Shown here in pieces: positions 17,633-26,909 of a stretch of 64,000 nt of DNA; positions within the stretch are counted from its first letter, which is position 1, and each line of letters opens with the position of its first letter. The position numbers and the translations under genes were made by a program. The notes beneath the pieces are model-generated. The model was given only the letters and a program-made list of their open reading frames with translations. It made no database searches and was not told the DNA's origin. Source of the DNA: Acetobacter thailandicus (GTDB lineage Bacteria > Pseudomonadota > Alphaproteobacteria > Acetobacterales > Acetobacteraceae); assembly GCF_011516655.1 (NCBI RefSeq), contig NZ_WOSV01000002.1:372001-436000 (forward strand), given 5' to 3'.

Positions 17633-18472
17633 TCAGGGAATAAAACGCTCAGGTTCAACGGCTATCAGAAAAAGTCCGCTCTTATCAGCTTCCGCTACGC
17701 AGTTTTCAGAATCAGTTAGCAGTGTGTGTGCTGCCTCAAAGGCGATACCCCGCAAACCGGCCTGCGCTGCGAGCCGCACAGTAACCGGGCCAATCGTTGG
17801 CATGTCAGCGCGTTTATCCTGACCTGGCTTTAAAAGCTTGACCAGTACACCGCCCTCTCCGGGCTGCTTACATAGCCCCGCACGTTCCAGCATACGGTCT
17901 GTGCCCTCCATGGCCTCAACAGTCAGAACCACGCCATTCTGCACAACGCATCCCTGCCCGATATCCAGCCGCCCCAGAGTCTGCACTACTTTTATGCCAT
18001 GCGCGATATCAGCTCTGGCAATATCATCAGGCCGAATCTGCCCCAGTACTCCGGGTTCAGAAACAGACTGCGGCAAAAATTCGTGAGCACCACGAACCCG
18101 AAAGCCTTCCTCCCCCAAAATACGAACGAGGGAGGCCAGAAGGCCATCATCACCAGAAAAAAGAGAACGACCCAGACGGGCAAGAATACGCACCCCCTCA
18201 GAATCGGGATACAGACTCCGTAATGACGGGCGACGCACAGGGCCTATAAGAACAAGATCACCGCACTTATGCTCTCTGAGCAAAGAGAGCATCTGACCCG
18301 CCGCACCCAGCCTTACAATCTGGTGCGGCCAGGGCGCTATCGTCTCAGGCTCTGCGAAGCCCTCGAAACCAAGAATGAACACCGAGCCGCCTCTGGCCAC
18401 AACAGCTTCAGCAACTCTGGCAGGCAATGGCCCGCCACCGGCCAGAATCCCTACAGTTTGCGACGACTGCAG
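17633..18472 (-). CDS. lpxI: UDP-2,3-diacylglucosamine diphosphatase LpxI
   Basis: It hydrolyses UDP-2,3-diacylglucosamine to lipid X, replacing LpxH in alphaproteobacteria (DUF1009 family). The N-terminal GILAGGGPLPARVAEAV motif is clear, as are RADIAHGIKVV and the C-terminal GIAFEAAHTLL. The conserved GILAGGG motif lies upstream of the first ATG, GTG or TTG that is not inside it, and there is a stop not far upstream, so the start must be unusual. The CTG at 18472 is chosen because GAGGGAG lies about seven bases before it; a CTG at 18478 that overlaps the lpxA stop (CTGA) is the alternative. It closes the lipid A gene run. Confidence 0.9.
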   Translation of the reverse strand: MQSSQTVGILAGGGPLPARVAEAVVARGGSVFILGFEGFAEPETIAPWPHQIVRLGAAGQMLSLLREHKCGDLVLIGPVRRPSLRSLYPDSEGVRILARLGRSLFSGDDGLLASLVRILGEEGFRVRGAHEFLPQSVSEPGVLGQIRPDDIARADIAHGIKVVQTLGRLDIGQGCVVQNGVVLTVEAMEGTDRMLERAGLCKQPGEGGVLVKLLKPGQDKRADMPTIGPVTVRLAAQAGLRGIAFEAAHTLLTDSENCVAEADKSGLFLIAVEPERFIP

Positions 18473-18474
18473 TG

Positions 18475-19347
18475 TCAGGCTCCCTCTGTTTCTGCTGCGC
18501 TGTAATCACCTCGTGCAACCCTTACAAGGCCACGCTTACTCGGGCTGTCAATAAAGGTCAGAACCTCCTGAATGCGTGGGTCAGAAGAGTAATCCCTGCG
18601 CACACGCTCAAGACGTTCAGCAAATGTCCCTTCCTCAGGCCCTTTAGGATAAAGAGTGAGGAATGCACGGCGCATCTGATGAATTTCAGGCTGACTGACA
18701 CCATGACGGCGCAGCCATATCCAGTGCAGACCAACCAGCCTGGCCCGGTTTCCCAGCACACTGCCATAGGGGATAACGTCAGCTTCCACGCCTGCAACGC
18801 CACCAACCAGAGCAGCATGACCGATACGGACAAACTGATGAATGGCTGCGGAGCCCATAATGCGGGCATCATCCTCAACAACGACATGACCACCCATCAC
18901 AACGTTATTGACGATAATCACACGATTCCCGACCTGGCAGTCATGAGCAACATGCGCGTTCGCCATAATCAGCACATCGTCCCCGACATGCGTCACGCCA
19001 CAGCCGGTAGCTGTGCCACGGTGAATCGTTACGTGTTCACGCACAACAGTACGTGCACCAACCTCACAACGGGTTGGCTCATCATTATACTTCAGGTCCT
19101 GCGGTGCCATGCCTACCGTAGAGAACGGGTAGTAGCGTGACCCGACACCAAGACGTGTATGGCCATCAACCACAACGTGCGAAATCAGCTCAACGTCATC
19201 ATCAATAACGACATTGGCTCCGACAGAACACCATGGTCCAACCTTAACTCCACGCCCGATGCGGGCGCCAGGAGCAATAATGGCAGTTGGATGGATTACT
19301 GCCCCACTGCCTTCTTCCACCTTATGCAATACCTCAGTTCCTTCCAT
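18475..19347 (-). CDS. lpxA: UDP-N-acetylglucosamine O-acyltransferase LpxA
   Basis: It transfers a 3-hydroxyacyl chain from ACP to UDP-GlcNAc, the first step of lipid A synthesis. Left-handed beta-helix hexapeptides fill the N-terminal two thirds (for example IHPTAIIAPGARIGRGVKVG), with the catalytic-region HVTIHRGT. The C-terminal helical domain has the family-typical GLHWIWLRRHGVSQPEI and LTLYPKG. The start is the ATG at 19347 (MEGTEVLHKV); a TTG 13 codons upstream adds an unconserved tail. The product is 290 residues, longer than the 262 of E. coli because of tails at both ends. The 118-bp gap to fabZ is unusually wide for this cluster. Confidence 0.94.
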   Translation of the reverse strand: MEGTEVLHKVEEGSGAVIHPTAIIAPGARIGRGVKVGPWCSVGANVVIDDDVELISHVVVDGHTRLGVGSRYYPFSTVGMAPQDLKYNDEPTRCEVGARTVVREHVTIHRGTATGCGVTHVGDDVLIMANAHVAHDCQVGNRVIIVNNVVMGGHVVVEDDARIMGSAAIHQFVRIGHAALVGGVAGVEADVIPYGSVLGNRARLVGLHWIWLRRHGVSQPEIHQMRRAFLTLYPKGPEEGTFAERLERVRRDYSSDPRIQEVLTFIDSPSKRGLVRVARGDYSAAETEGA

Positions 19348-19464
19348 AACTGCACTCTCGTCCTTCGGTGAAAAAGACAAAAACAAACAGACAAATCACG
19401 CTTTTTTATGGCAAACTACTTTTCACAGGCATTTACTTAAAAGCGTCCCTTACAGGCAGAACGC

Positions 19465-19932
19465 TCAGTCCATGATCATAGCGCTGAATGTTGCCTCAGC
19501 TACAATTTTTCCATCTACGGTTGCAGACCCAAAAAACTTCCACACACTACCGCGGCGGCGCTGCTTGGCAACGTGCAGGCGAATCTGATCTCCGGGACCA
19601 ACAGGGCTACGGAATTTGGCACCTTCAACGGTCATAAAATAGACAAGCTTGCCCTCAAAACTATCACCAAGAGAAAGGACAACAAGTGTTGCTGCTGTCT
19701 GAGCCATAGCTTCAATAATCAGGACACCAGGCATCACCGGGCGCGCCGGGAAGTGCCCCTGAAAGAAAGGCTCATTAACAGTTACGCATTTAATACCTGT
19801 TGCTTCCTCACCAAGGACAATATCGACCATTTTATCGATAAGCAAAAAAGGATAGCGGTGAGGTATAGCCTGCTTAATACGATTAACGTCTATCTCTTTA
19901 ATTATCTGCTCTTCCTGCTGCATTACTTCCAT
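19465..19932 (-). CDS. fabZ: 3-hydroxyacyl-ACP dehydratase FabZ
   Basis: It dehydrates 3-hydroxyacyl-ACP in fatty acid elongation and competes with LpxA and LpxD for the same substrate pool. The hot-dog fold catalytic residues are His60 in FFQGHFP and Glu74 in MPGVLIIEAMAQ. The length of 155 is typical. A second ATG three codons in is an alternative start. It sits between lpxD and lpxA, as in most Gram-negatives. Confidence 0.96.
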   Translation of the reverse strand: MEVMQQEEQIIKEIDVNRIKQAIPHRYPFLLIDKMVDIVLGEEATGIKCVTVNEPFFQGHFPARPVMPGVLIIEAMAQTAATLVVLSLGDSFEGKLVYFMTVEGAKFRSPVGPGDQIRLHVAKQRRRGSVWKFFGSATVDGKIVAEATFSAMIMD

Positions 19933-19982
19933 TATCTTAACACCCTGATTTTAATTTAATCTTATCTGATAGAATTATCCGG

Positions 19983-21086
19983 TTAGTCTTTTTTATCATC
20001 TTTATCGGCCGAACTCTCAGACGAACCCGGCTTCTTTTTAGCTATTCTTCGCAAAACAGCAACATTCTGAAAGAATTCTTTGAAAGGCATTGCAGGACTA
20101 CCAATCACATCAGCCTTACTTTTTACGTCAGACATCACACCGCACTGCGCACCTACACGCGCTTTTTCACCTATGCGGATATGCCCGATAAGGCCTGCCT
20201 GAGCAGCAATTGTAACAAAATCTTCAAGAATAGTAGAGCCGGAAATACCGGCCTGGGCCACCACTATACAGCACCGGCCCATTTGCACATTATGGCCAAT
20301 CTGCACCAGGTTATCGAGACGGGAGCCCGCGCCAATAACGGTGTTATTAACCGAACCACGGTCAATAGTCGTATTTGCACCGATTTCAACATCATTACCG
20401 AGCACAACCAGACCAAGCTGCGGCACAGTTTCAAAGCCCTGAGGCCCCACAGCGAAACCAAACCCATCCTGACCAATGCGTGCGCCTGGCAGAATAATAA
20501 CTCTGTCACCCACAACGGCATGCGATAATGTAACGTGACTGCCAATCCGGCACTCTTCACCCAGAGTCACACTCTGTTCAATGACAGTATGAGCACCAAT
20601 AACAGAACCAGCCCCGATTTTTACGTTTTCGCCAATCATGGCGAAGGGACCGACTTCGCAGGTGGGATGAATGTCAGCTGTTGACGCAACACAGGCTGAG
20701 GGGTGAACCCCCGCTCTGGCCGGATGCCTTGGATGAAACATGCGGGCAACACGCGACCAGGCCAGATATGGCTCTGACGTAATCAGCGCAGCACAATGTG
20801 GCGGAACTTTATCAGCAAAAGCAGGCGCAACGATGACCAGCCCGGCTGAGGTGTTTTCAAGTAACGTCGCATAACGCCGGTTATCAAGAAAACTGATTTC
20901 ATCAGAACCGGCATTTTGCAACGGCGCTATGCCTTTGAACCCTTCGGCTGGCAGAGCACGTCCGTCAGCCGGAGGAACAAAAGTAGCCTGAGCAGCCTGA
21001 GCGACTGCCTGCGCATCAAAAGGGCCTGACCGAAGGAAAAAACGTGGATTAGCCGGCCCCGCAGCTAAAGAATTTTCGGCATTCAT
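19983..21086 (-). CDS. lpxD: UDP-3-O-acylglucosamine N-acyltransferase LpxD
   Basis: It adds the second, amide-linked hydroxyacyl chain to lipid A precursor. The N-terminal uridine-binding domain (about 1-120) includes GSDEISFLDNRRYATLL. The left-handed beta-helix runs from about 125, with IGHNVQMGRCCIVVAQAGIS carrying the catalytic His. A charged Lys/Asp/Ser tail ends the protein (SSESSADKDDKKD). The length of 367 is slightly above E. coli (341). It follows the skp-like gene after five bases. Confidence 0.96.
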   Translation of the reverse strand: MNAENSLAAGPANPRFFLRSGPFDAQAVAQAAQATFVPPADGRALPAEGFKGIAPLQNAGSDEISFLDNRRYATLLENTSAGLVIVAPAFADKVPPHCAALITSEPYLAWSRVARMFHPRHPARAGVHPSACVASTADIHPTCEVGPFAMIGENVKIGAGSVIGAHTVIEQSVTLGEECRIGSHVTLSHAVVGDRVIILPGARIGQDGFGFAVGPQGFETVPQLGLVVLGNDVEIGANTTIDRGSVNNTVIGAGSRLDNLVQIGHNVQMGRCCIVVAQAGISGSTILEDFVTIAAQAGLIGHIRIGEKARVGAQCGVMSDVKSKADVIGSPAMPFKEFFQNVAVLRRIAKKKPGSSESSADKDDKKD

Positions 21087-21091
21087 AAGAA

Positions 21092-21952
21092 TTAATGAGT
21101 CTTTGCCGCAGAAGGGTTAAACGCAGGTGCAGGACCCGCTGCTGGTGCCTGTGCATCACTATTAGCCGTTGTTGGCATCTTCCCTGACTTAGCAAGCACT
21201 TCCGGGTCGACGTCAGCAGCAGGAATGAAAACAGTTGACATAATAGTATTCAGCTGTTTAGCCACCTCATTGGTAATATCCTGACCATCTACATGCAGAG
21301 CTACCTGCTCATTATGAAGAATGAGGTTCATACCACGCGATGTTGCTACTTTCTGAATAACCTGAACCAGCTCGCGCTCTATCTGCCCGAGGGAAACCTG
21401 AGCGGCCTCCTGAATGATGCGGTTACGATTACGGAAAGCCTGCTGAGCTTTCATAACGCGTGTTTGCAGGCTGCGCTCGCGAGACTGGATCTGATCAGAG
21501 GTCAGTGACTTTGCCTGTGCCTGAAGCTTCTGCTGCTCATCACGCCAGCCAGCCTGCTCTTTCTGAACATCACGGGCCAGGGCATCACGACGCGCACCCA
21601 GAATATGCTCTACCTGTGCTGCGGCCATTGACTGCTGCATAACGCCAGGAACACTGATCACGCCGATAACGGCCTGAGGAGGAGCGACACCTTTTGGCAG
21701 GTCAGGCGCGTTTGGAATAGTTGGGAGAGGCAGAACGGGAGGGGTCTGCGATTCCTCACCACCACTCTCTTCAGGAGCATCAGGCTGAGGAGCTTCGTGA
21801 ACCTGACGAGGTGCCGGAGCAGGCTTTGGCTGTGCACTCTTTGGCACAAACCATCCGCCACCTGAACTCTGTGCCTGCGCATCTGATAGAAAAGCAGCTG
21901 AACATGACAGAAAAACGGCTCCCAAAAGGGCTTTTCTGCTAAAATAAACCAT
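21092..21952 (-). CDS. skp: OmpH/Skp-family periplasmic chaperone
   Basis: It holds unfolded outer-membrane proteins on their way to BamA. A signal peptide is visible (MVYFSRKALLGAVFLSCSA, cleavage after DAQA). A Pro-rich linker follows (about 35-85), then the Skp-like coiled-coil tentacle region, rich in Gln, Arg and Glu (QKEQAGWRDEQQKLQAQAKS), and a Pro/Ala-rich tail. The frame is open a further 61 codons upstream into bamA, but the ATG at 21952 has GAGG just before it and begins the signal peptide. At 286 residues it is longer than E. coli Skp (161) because of the linker and tail. Confidence 0.87.
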   Translation of the reverse strand: MVYFSRKALLGAVFLSCSAAFLSDAQAQSSGGGWFVPKSAQPKPAPAPRQVHEAPQPDAPEESGGEESQTPPVLPLPTIPNAPDLPKGVAPPQAVIGVISVPGVMQQSMAAAQVEHILGARRDALARDVQKEQAGWRDEQQKLQAQAKSLTSDQIQSRERSLQTRVMKAQQAFRNRNRIIQEAAQVSLGQIERELVQVIQKVATSRGMNLILHNEQVALHVDGQDITNEVAKQLNTIMSTVFIPAADVDPEVLAKSGKMPTTANSDAQAPAAGPAPAFNPSAAKTH

Positions 21953-21959
21953 CATTACC

Positions 21960-24422
21960 TCAGAATTGCTGACCAAAACCAAAACGAATAAGCTGCGTAC
22001 GGTCGTTATGACTGCGCATGATAGGAACACCAAGGTCGATATTAAGCAGACCGAAGGGGCTCTTCCACGAGAAACCGGCACCCGCACTGACACGTGGCAA
22101 TGGCCTGTCACCCGAAATACCCTGATACGGGTCACTCCAGGGATGCGACAAGTTACGTTTTACACGCAGGCCCCAGAGACTACCTGTATCAACGAAGGTA
22201 CGCCCCATCACGCCCATTGCAGACAGAAACGGCATCGGGAAATTAAGCTGGGCTGAAGCGTTGTAAATATAACGCCCGCCCAGGAGATCCTCACCCGGAT
22301 AAGCGCCATAACCTTTGCTTCGCGGACCGGCACCACCATCAAGGAAGCCGCGAAGGTTCTGACCACCCAGATAGAAGTTATCAATGATATCATGGCGCCC
22401 GTTACCCCAGTCACCCATGTAACCGGCACCGGCACGCAGGACAATAGTCCAGTCATGGCTGTTCGTCAGGTCATCAAGCGGAATATAATATGAGGCATTA
22501 ACTTTAACACGCCCATATTTTTCATCCCCGCCCAGACCAGCAAAATCTCCGCCAAGTGATACCATATAACCATTATGCGGGTTCATACGGTTATCACGCC
22601 GGTCATAAACCAGGTTCGTACCGATCTGAGACAGAAGAGAGTTACCCTTCTGGTCGATCACGTACAGGGAGGGCTGATACCAGCCACCGCCGGCAAGACC
22701 CACATGACGGCGTGTCAGCGTATAATTCCATGACTGCGAGAGGTAGCGATTATACGCATACCCCATACGCAGGGTAATACCGACACGACTTTCAGAGTAG
22801 TTCTGGTACGTCTGATACTTGTTCTGAATACCGAAAATATCGACACCAGCAACAAGGTTACGACCAAGAAAAGCCGGGTTTGTAACAGAAAGGTCAACCT
22901 GCCTCTGCCACTGCGACATTGTACCGGAGAGACCGGCATCAACGCCTGTACCAAGCAGGTTGTGCTGTTTAAGACCAATATTACCAATCACACCGACGTC
23001 AGTTGAATAACCGCCACCAAGAGAAAATTCACCTGTTGGCTTTTCAACGACATTAACTGCGACGTTGGTTTTATCCTGTGCCGAACCCGGCGTATCCTGA
23101 ACGTCTACACTTTTAAAGAAGCCAAGATCCTGGACCGATTCTTTAGCATATTTTTTGTAGCTCGGTGTATAGGGGTCACCCTCAGCAAACGGCATCTGAC
23201 GACGAATAACGCTGTCTTCGGTAATGGTGTTACCGTTAATGTCGAGACGCTCAATATAACGACGCGGCCCCTCACTCACATCAAACAACAGGTTCACAAC
23301 ACCCTTTTCAGGGTTACGTGCGATAACCGGCCTGACCATAGCAAAGGGGTGACCTTCAGCCTGGAGAGTTTCCTCCATATCTGTGGCGTTATCCTGCACA
23401 GCCTTACCATCGTACCACTGATGAGCAAACAGCTCGACATATTTTCGCAGGGACTTTGCCGGCACATGGCGCAGGCTTGAGCGAATATCGACTTTACCCA
23501 GACGGTAACGCTGCCCCTCATCCATGGTATAGGTTACATAAAATGACTTACGGTCAGGAGAAAGCTCGCCTGACACGTCTTTCATCTGAAAATCAACATA
23601 GCCATTGCTGAGATAAAAACGCCGCAGAAGCTCGGCATCGTATTTCAGACGCTCAGGATTATATTCATCTGCTGAAGACATAAACCTGAACCAGGCTGTC
23701 TCTTTTGAGGAAACAATACCGGCCAGACGGAGGTCGCCATATGCCTTATTACCAACAAATGCAATTTTGCGAATAAGGGTCTGCGGTCCTTCCGTTATAT
23801 GGAAAACCACATCCACGCGGTTATGTGACAGCCTGACAATCTGTGGCGTGACGACGGCAGCGTAACGCGCCTTCTCCGCATACACATCGAGAATTTTCTG
23901 ACGGTCATCAGCTGCAGTTTCTGCCGAGAAAACAGCACGCGGACGCAGAGCGATAACCTTTCGCAGGTCTTCCTCTTTGGCTGCACTATTACCTTCAAAC
24001 ACAATGCGGTTGACGATCGGATTCTCAACCAGGTTAACCTTCAGAACATTGCCCTCACGACGAAGGCGGACATCCTTAAACAGACCTGTCGCAAACAGTG
24101 TTTTAAGCGAACGGTCAAGGTCATCCTGAGAGAAGTAATCCCCGGACTGAACAACCATGTAAGAAAGGACTGTGTTGGTTTCGATGCGCGAATTACCGGT
24201 AATATCGATATGTTCGATAACATCGTGCGATCCGGGAGAAACCCCCGAAACACTACCACTGACGTATCCTGGCGAAGATGACACCTTACGCTGACCTGCA
24301 GAAACAGCCGAAGACTGCCGCGCAGAGCTGGCAGGAGCGTCTGCAGCCATGGCGTATCTCTGCACCAGCAGAAAAGGCACCATACATACAGAGACAAAGA
24401 GAGCTGAACGCTTACCCGTCAA
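21960..24422 (-). CDS. bamA: Outer-membrane protein assembly factor BamA
   Basis: The essential barrel-forming core of the BAM complex. Five POTRA repeats occupy roughly residues 60-410, starting IEHIDITGNSRIETNTVLSY, followed by the 16-strand Omp85 barrel ending in the canonical C-terminal aromatic signature (IRFGFGQQF). The barrel motif VRGF is represented as NLRGFLDGG. I choose a TTG start at 24422: it gives a clean signal peptide (MTGKRSALFVSVCMVPFLLV, cleavage after AMA) and has GGAGGAAAG about nine bases upstream. An ATG 16 codons earlier would prepend a Cys-rich polar stretch that spoils the signal peptide. Confidence 0.95.
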   Translation of the reverse strand: MTGKRSALFVSVCMVPFLLVQRYAMAADAPASSARQSSAVSAGQRKVSSSPGYVSGSVSGVSPGSHDVIEHIDITGNSRIETNTVLSYMVVQSGDYFSQDDLDRSLKTLFATGLFKDVRLRREGNVLKVNLVENPIVNRIVFEGNSAAKEEDLRKVIALRPRAVFSAETAADDRQKILDVYAEKARYAAVVTPQIVRLSHNRVDVVFHITEGPQTLIRKIAFVGNKAYGDLRLAGIVSSKETAWFRFMSSADEYNPERLKYDAELLRRFYLSNGYVDFQMKDVSGELSPDRKSFYVTYTMDEGQRYRLGKVDIRSSLRHVPAKSLRKYVELFAHQWYDGKAVQDNATDMEETLQAEGHPFAMVRPVIARNPEKGVVNLLFDVSEGPRRYIERLDINGNTITEDSVIRRQMPFAEGDPYTPSYKKYAKESVQDLGFFKSVDVQDTPGSAQDKTNVAVNVVEKPTGEFSLGGGYSTDVGVIGNIGLKQHNLLGTGVDAGLSGTMSQWQRQVDLSVTNPAFLGRNLVAGVDIFGIQNKYQTYQNYSESRVGITLRMGYAYNRYLSQSWNYTLTRRHVGLAGGGWYQPSLYVIDQKGNSLLSQIGTNLVYDRRDNRMNPHNGYMVSLGGDFAGLGGDEKYGRVKVNASYYIPLDDLTNSHDWTIVLRAGAGYMGDWGNGRHDIIDNFYLGGQNLRGFLDGGAGPRSKGYGAYPGEDLLGGRYIYNASAQLNFPMPFLSAMGVMGRTFVDTGSLWGLRVKRNLSHPWSDPYQGISGDRPLPRVSAGAGFSWKSPFGLLNIDLGVPIMRSHNDRTQLIRFGFGQQF

Positions 24423-24557
24423 AATCTGCTTTCCTCCACAGTCGGGGTCGTTGCACAGCCAGGAACCCATCTTTCATTAATATTGCTCTGCCCTCTGTAT
24501 GGAGTATCCGATATCACTATCATGACGCAAGTGTTTCCATTTGCGCGATAACAAACT

Positions 24558-25667
24558 TCAACTCACAAACGATGTTATCCACTTAAACAATCCAAAGCTG
24601 GAAAGGTCATTAAACGTCGAAAAAAGAAAAAGAGCAGCAACAGCGGCCAGACCAAACTGAAAACAAACTTCCTGCACTTTAACCGGCACAGGGCGTCCTC
24701 TGACCGCCTCAACAATGTAAAATATTAGTTTACCACCATCAAGCACCGGTATCGGGAAGAGATTGATAAGCCCGAGATTAACAGAAAGCAAAGCCATAAA
24801 CGGTAGTAAACTGGCAAATCCATACTGCGCAACCTGCCCTGAAAGCTGGGCAATTTTAAGCGGCCCGCCAAGCTCTCTGGCACTATGCTGCCCGGTAAGA
24901 ATCATCCACAGTCCGCGAACTGTCTCCTTCGTCATAGACCACGTCTCTTTTATGCCAGCAATTACAGCCTGAGGCAACGCAAGCGGCGGGGTCTTTTCGA
25001 CCATAAAGCCAACGCCCAGAAGACCATGAGCGGAACCACCTGATTTTGCCGTGCCTGAACCAATTGTAACCGGCACTTCGAGTTTATTACCGTCACGTGT
25101 AACGCTCAGAGTCGTTTTAAGACCAGGAGATACTGAAACCTCCTCCTGAATAGCCGCAACGCTGTCAAGCGAATGACCACCAATGCCAGTAATCACGTCA
25201 CCTTTTTCAAGGCCTGCATCTGCTGCGGCACTATGAGGCAGTATTGTCGATACATGATTAGTGATTCTGGGCATGCCTGTAACGCTGTACAAACACGCAA
25301 GCAGGACAATAGAAAGCAAAAAGTTAAAGAGTGGCCCCGCCACAATGACTGCTGCACGCGACCATACTGATTTTTCATGAAATGTTTTACCAGGAATCCA
25401 GGCAGCCCTCTCTTCGGGGGTGGCGGTCTCAGGGTTCATCATTCCATGAGGCAGCACGTAACCGCCGAAAGGCAGGCAGCATATACGCCACTCTGTACCG
25501 CTGCGATCAGCCCAGCGCACCAGAGCGGGCCCAAAACCTATAGAGAAAATCTCTACATGAATGCCACGCCAGCGTGCTGCCAGATAATGCCCGAACTCAT
25601 GAATGGTGACCAGAACACCGAGTACAAAGACGAAGGCGATAATCGCCCGAAGAGAGTCATGTATCAT
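24558..25667 (-). CDS. rseP: Site-2 intramembrane protease RseP
   Basis: It cleaves anti-sigma factor and signal-peptide remnants inside the membrane. The HEFGH zinc motif is at 23-27 in the first transmembrane segment. One clear PDZ domain lies in the middle (about 145-205, AADAGLEKGDVITGIGGHSL), and the second zinc-ligand motif is in PIPVLDGGKLIFY near the C terminus. The length of 369 matches single-PDZ alphaproteobacterial forms rather than the 450-residue two-PDZ E. coli protein. It sits between dxr and bamA, the usual order. Confidence 0.95.
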   Translation of the reverse strand: MIHDSLRAIIAFVFVLGVLVTIHEFGHYLAARWRGIHVEIFSIGFGPALVRWADRSGTEWRICCLPFGGYVLPHGMMNPETATPEERAAWIPGKTFHEKSVWSRAAVIVAGPLFNFLLSIVLLACLYSVTGMPRITNHVSTILPHSAAADAGLEKGDVITGIGGHSLDSVAAIQEEVSVSPGLKTTLSVTRDGNKLEVPVTIGSGTAKSGGSAHGLLGVGFMVEKTPPLALPQAVIAGIKETWSMTKETVRGLWMILTGQHSARELGGPLKIAQLSGQVAQYGFASLLPFMALLSVNLGLINLFPIPVLDGGKLIFYIVEAVRGRPVPVKVQEVCFQFGLAAVAALFLFSTFNDLSSFGLFKWITSFVS

Positions 25668-25700
25668 AATAAAATCAATATCACTCCTGCTAACCCGGGT

Positions 25701-26858
25701 TCAGGCAGCCAGCGTTGATGTCAAATTCCGGGCCTCATGACGTGCCTGAGCGTCCCAGTGCAGAACGGCATCAAGTGTATCTGCCGGCGGAGCACCAAGC
25801 TTCTCCATCACCTTCTCCACAAGACGCGCAATATCAAGAAAACCAATTGTCTTATTTAAAAATGCATCAACTGCAATTTCATTCGCAGCTGAAAGAATAG
25901 CAGGTGCAGCACCACCTGAGCGTAACGCCTGACGCGCCAGACGCAAAGCAGGAAAACGCTGCTCATCAGGGGCACTGAACTCAAGTGTTGCATAAGCAGC
26001 CAGGTCGAGCCTTGACGATGTGGTTGCCATCCGTTCAGGCCAGGCCAGAGTATGCGCTATAGGAATGCGCATATCGGCTGATCCCATCTGCGCAATCAGG
26101 CTGCCATCGGTATATTGTACCATACCATGCACAACAGACTGCGGATGCACCAGAACATCAATCTGACTTTCGGGCAGGTTAAAAATTCTTGCAGCCTCAA
26201 TCACCTCAAGGCCTTTATTAAACATTGTAGCCGAATCGATGCTGATCTTAGCACCCATGCTCCAGGTCGGGTGCTTCAGAGCCTGCCCGGGTGTTGCGGC
26301 TTCCATCTCAGCAAGAGAAGACTTGCGAAATGGCCCCCCTGAAGCGGTGAGAATAATTTTCTCAACCTGAGATACCTGCCGGTCGGCCATAGACTGATAA
26401 ACAGCATTATGCTCAGAATCGACAGGCAGCAGCGTTGCTCCGGCCTCAGCAACTGCGCGAAGCATCACATCACCCGCACAGACCAGAGCCTCTTTGTTAG
26501 CCAGCGCGACTGAGCGGCCATTTTTAACCGCAGCCAGAACCGGCTCAAGGCCCGCAGCCCCTGTAATGGCAGCCATTGTCCAGTCAGCGGGCAGAGCTGC
26601 CGCATCAATCACCGCCTGCCGCCCGCAGGCAATTTTTACAGACGAGCCAGAGAGCAGACTGCGCAGCTCATCAAACGCTGCTTCATCAGCGACAACGGCC
26701 AGTTCTGCATTGAGACTGAGCGCCTGTTCTGCCAGCTTTTTAGCATTCCTGCCGCCAACAAGAGCACGAACGCGATAACGGTCACGCGCCTGCTCAAGCA
26801 GATCAACAGTTGAACACCCAATGCTGCCGGTGCTTCCCAGAACAGTTACAGTTCTCAT
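25701..26858 (-). CDS. dxr: 1-deoxy-D-xylulose 5-phosphate reductoisomerase
   Basis: It makes 2-C-methyl-D-erythritol 4-phosphate in the MEP isoprenoid pathway, which feeds UppS and hopanoids in this organism. The NADPH-binding motif VLGSTGSIG is at 5-13. The substrate and metal site shows LPVDSEHNAVYQ and, later, SATMFNKGLEVIEA. The length of 385 is typical. It lies 51 bp after cdsA. Confidence 0.96.
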   Translation of the reverse strand: MRTVTVLGSTGSIGCSTVDLLEQARDRYRVRALVGGRNAKKLAEQALSLNAELAVVADEAAFDELRSLLSGSSVKIACGRQAVIDAAALPADWTMAAITGAAGLEPVLAAVKNGRSVALANKEALVCAGDVMLRAVAEAGATLLPVDSEHNAVYQSMADRQVSQVEKIILTASGGPFRKSSLAEMEAATPGQALKHPTWSMGAKISIDSATMFNKGLEVIEAARIFNLPESQIDVLVHPQSVVHGMVQYTDGSLIAQMGSADMRIPIAHTLAWPERMATTSSRLDLAAYATLEFSAPDEQRFPALRLARQALRSGGAAPAILSAANEIAVDAFLNKTIGFLDIARLVEKVMEKLGAPPADTLDAVLHWDAQARHEARNLTSTLAA

Positions 26859-26909
26859 TTTTATCTATCTCTTATAGCTGAAGAAAACGGCTCTATGCTA
26901 ACGACTGGC

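Noticed and set aside
18427-19140. 237-codon plus-strand frame opposite lpxA
   Set aside because: Shadow of lpxA; the translation is compositionally odd and the true gene has full hexapeptide repeats.
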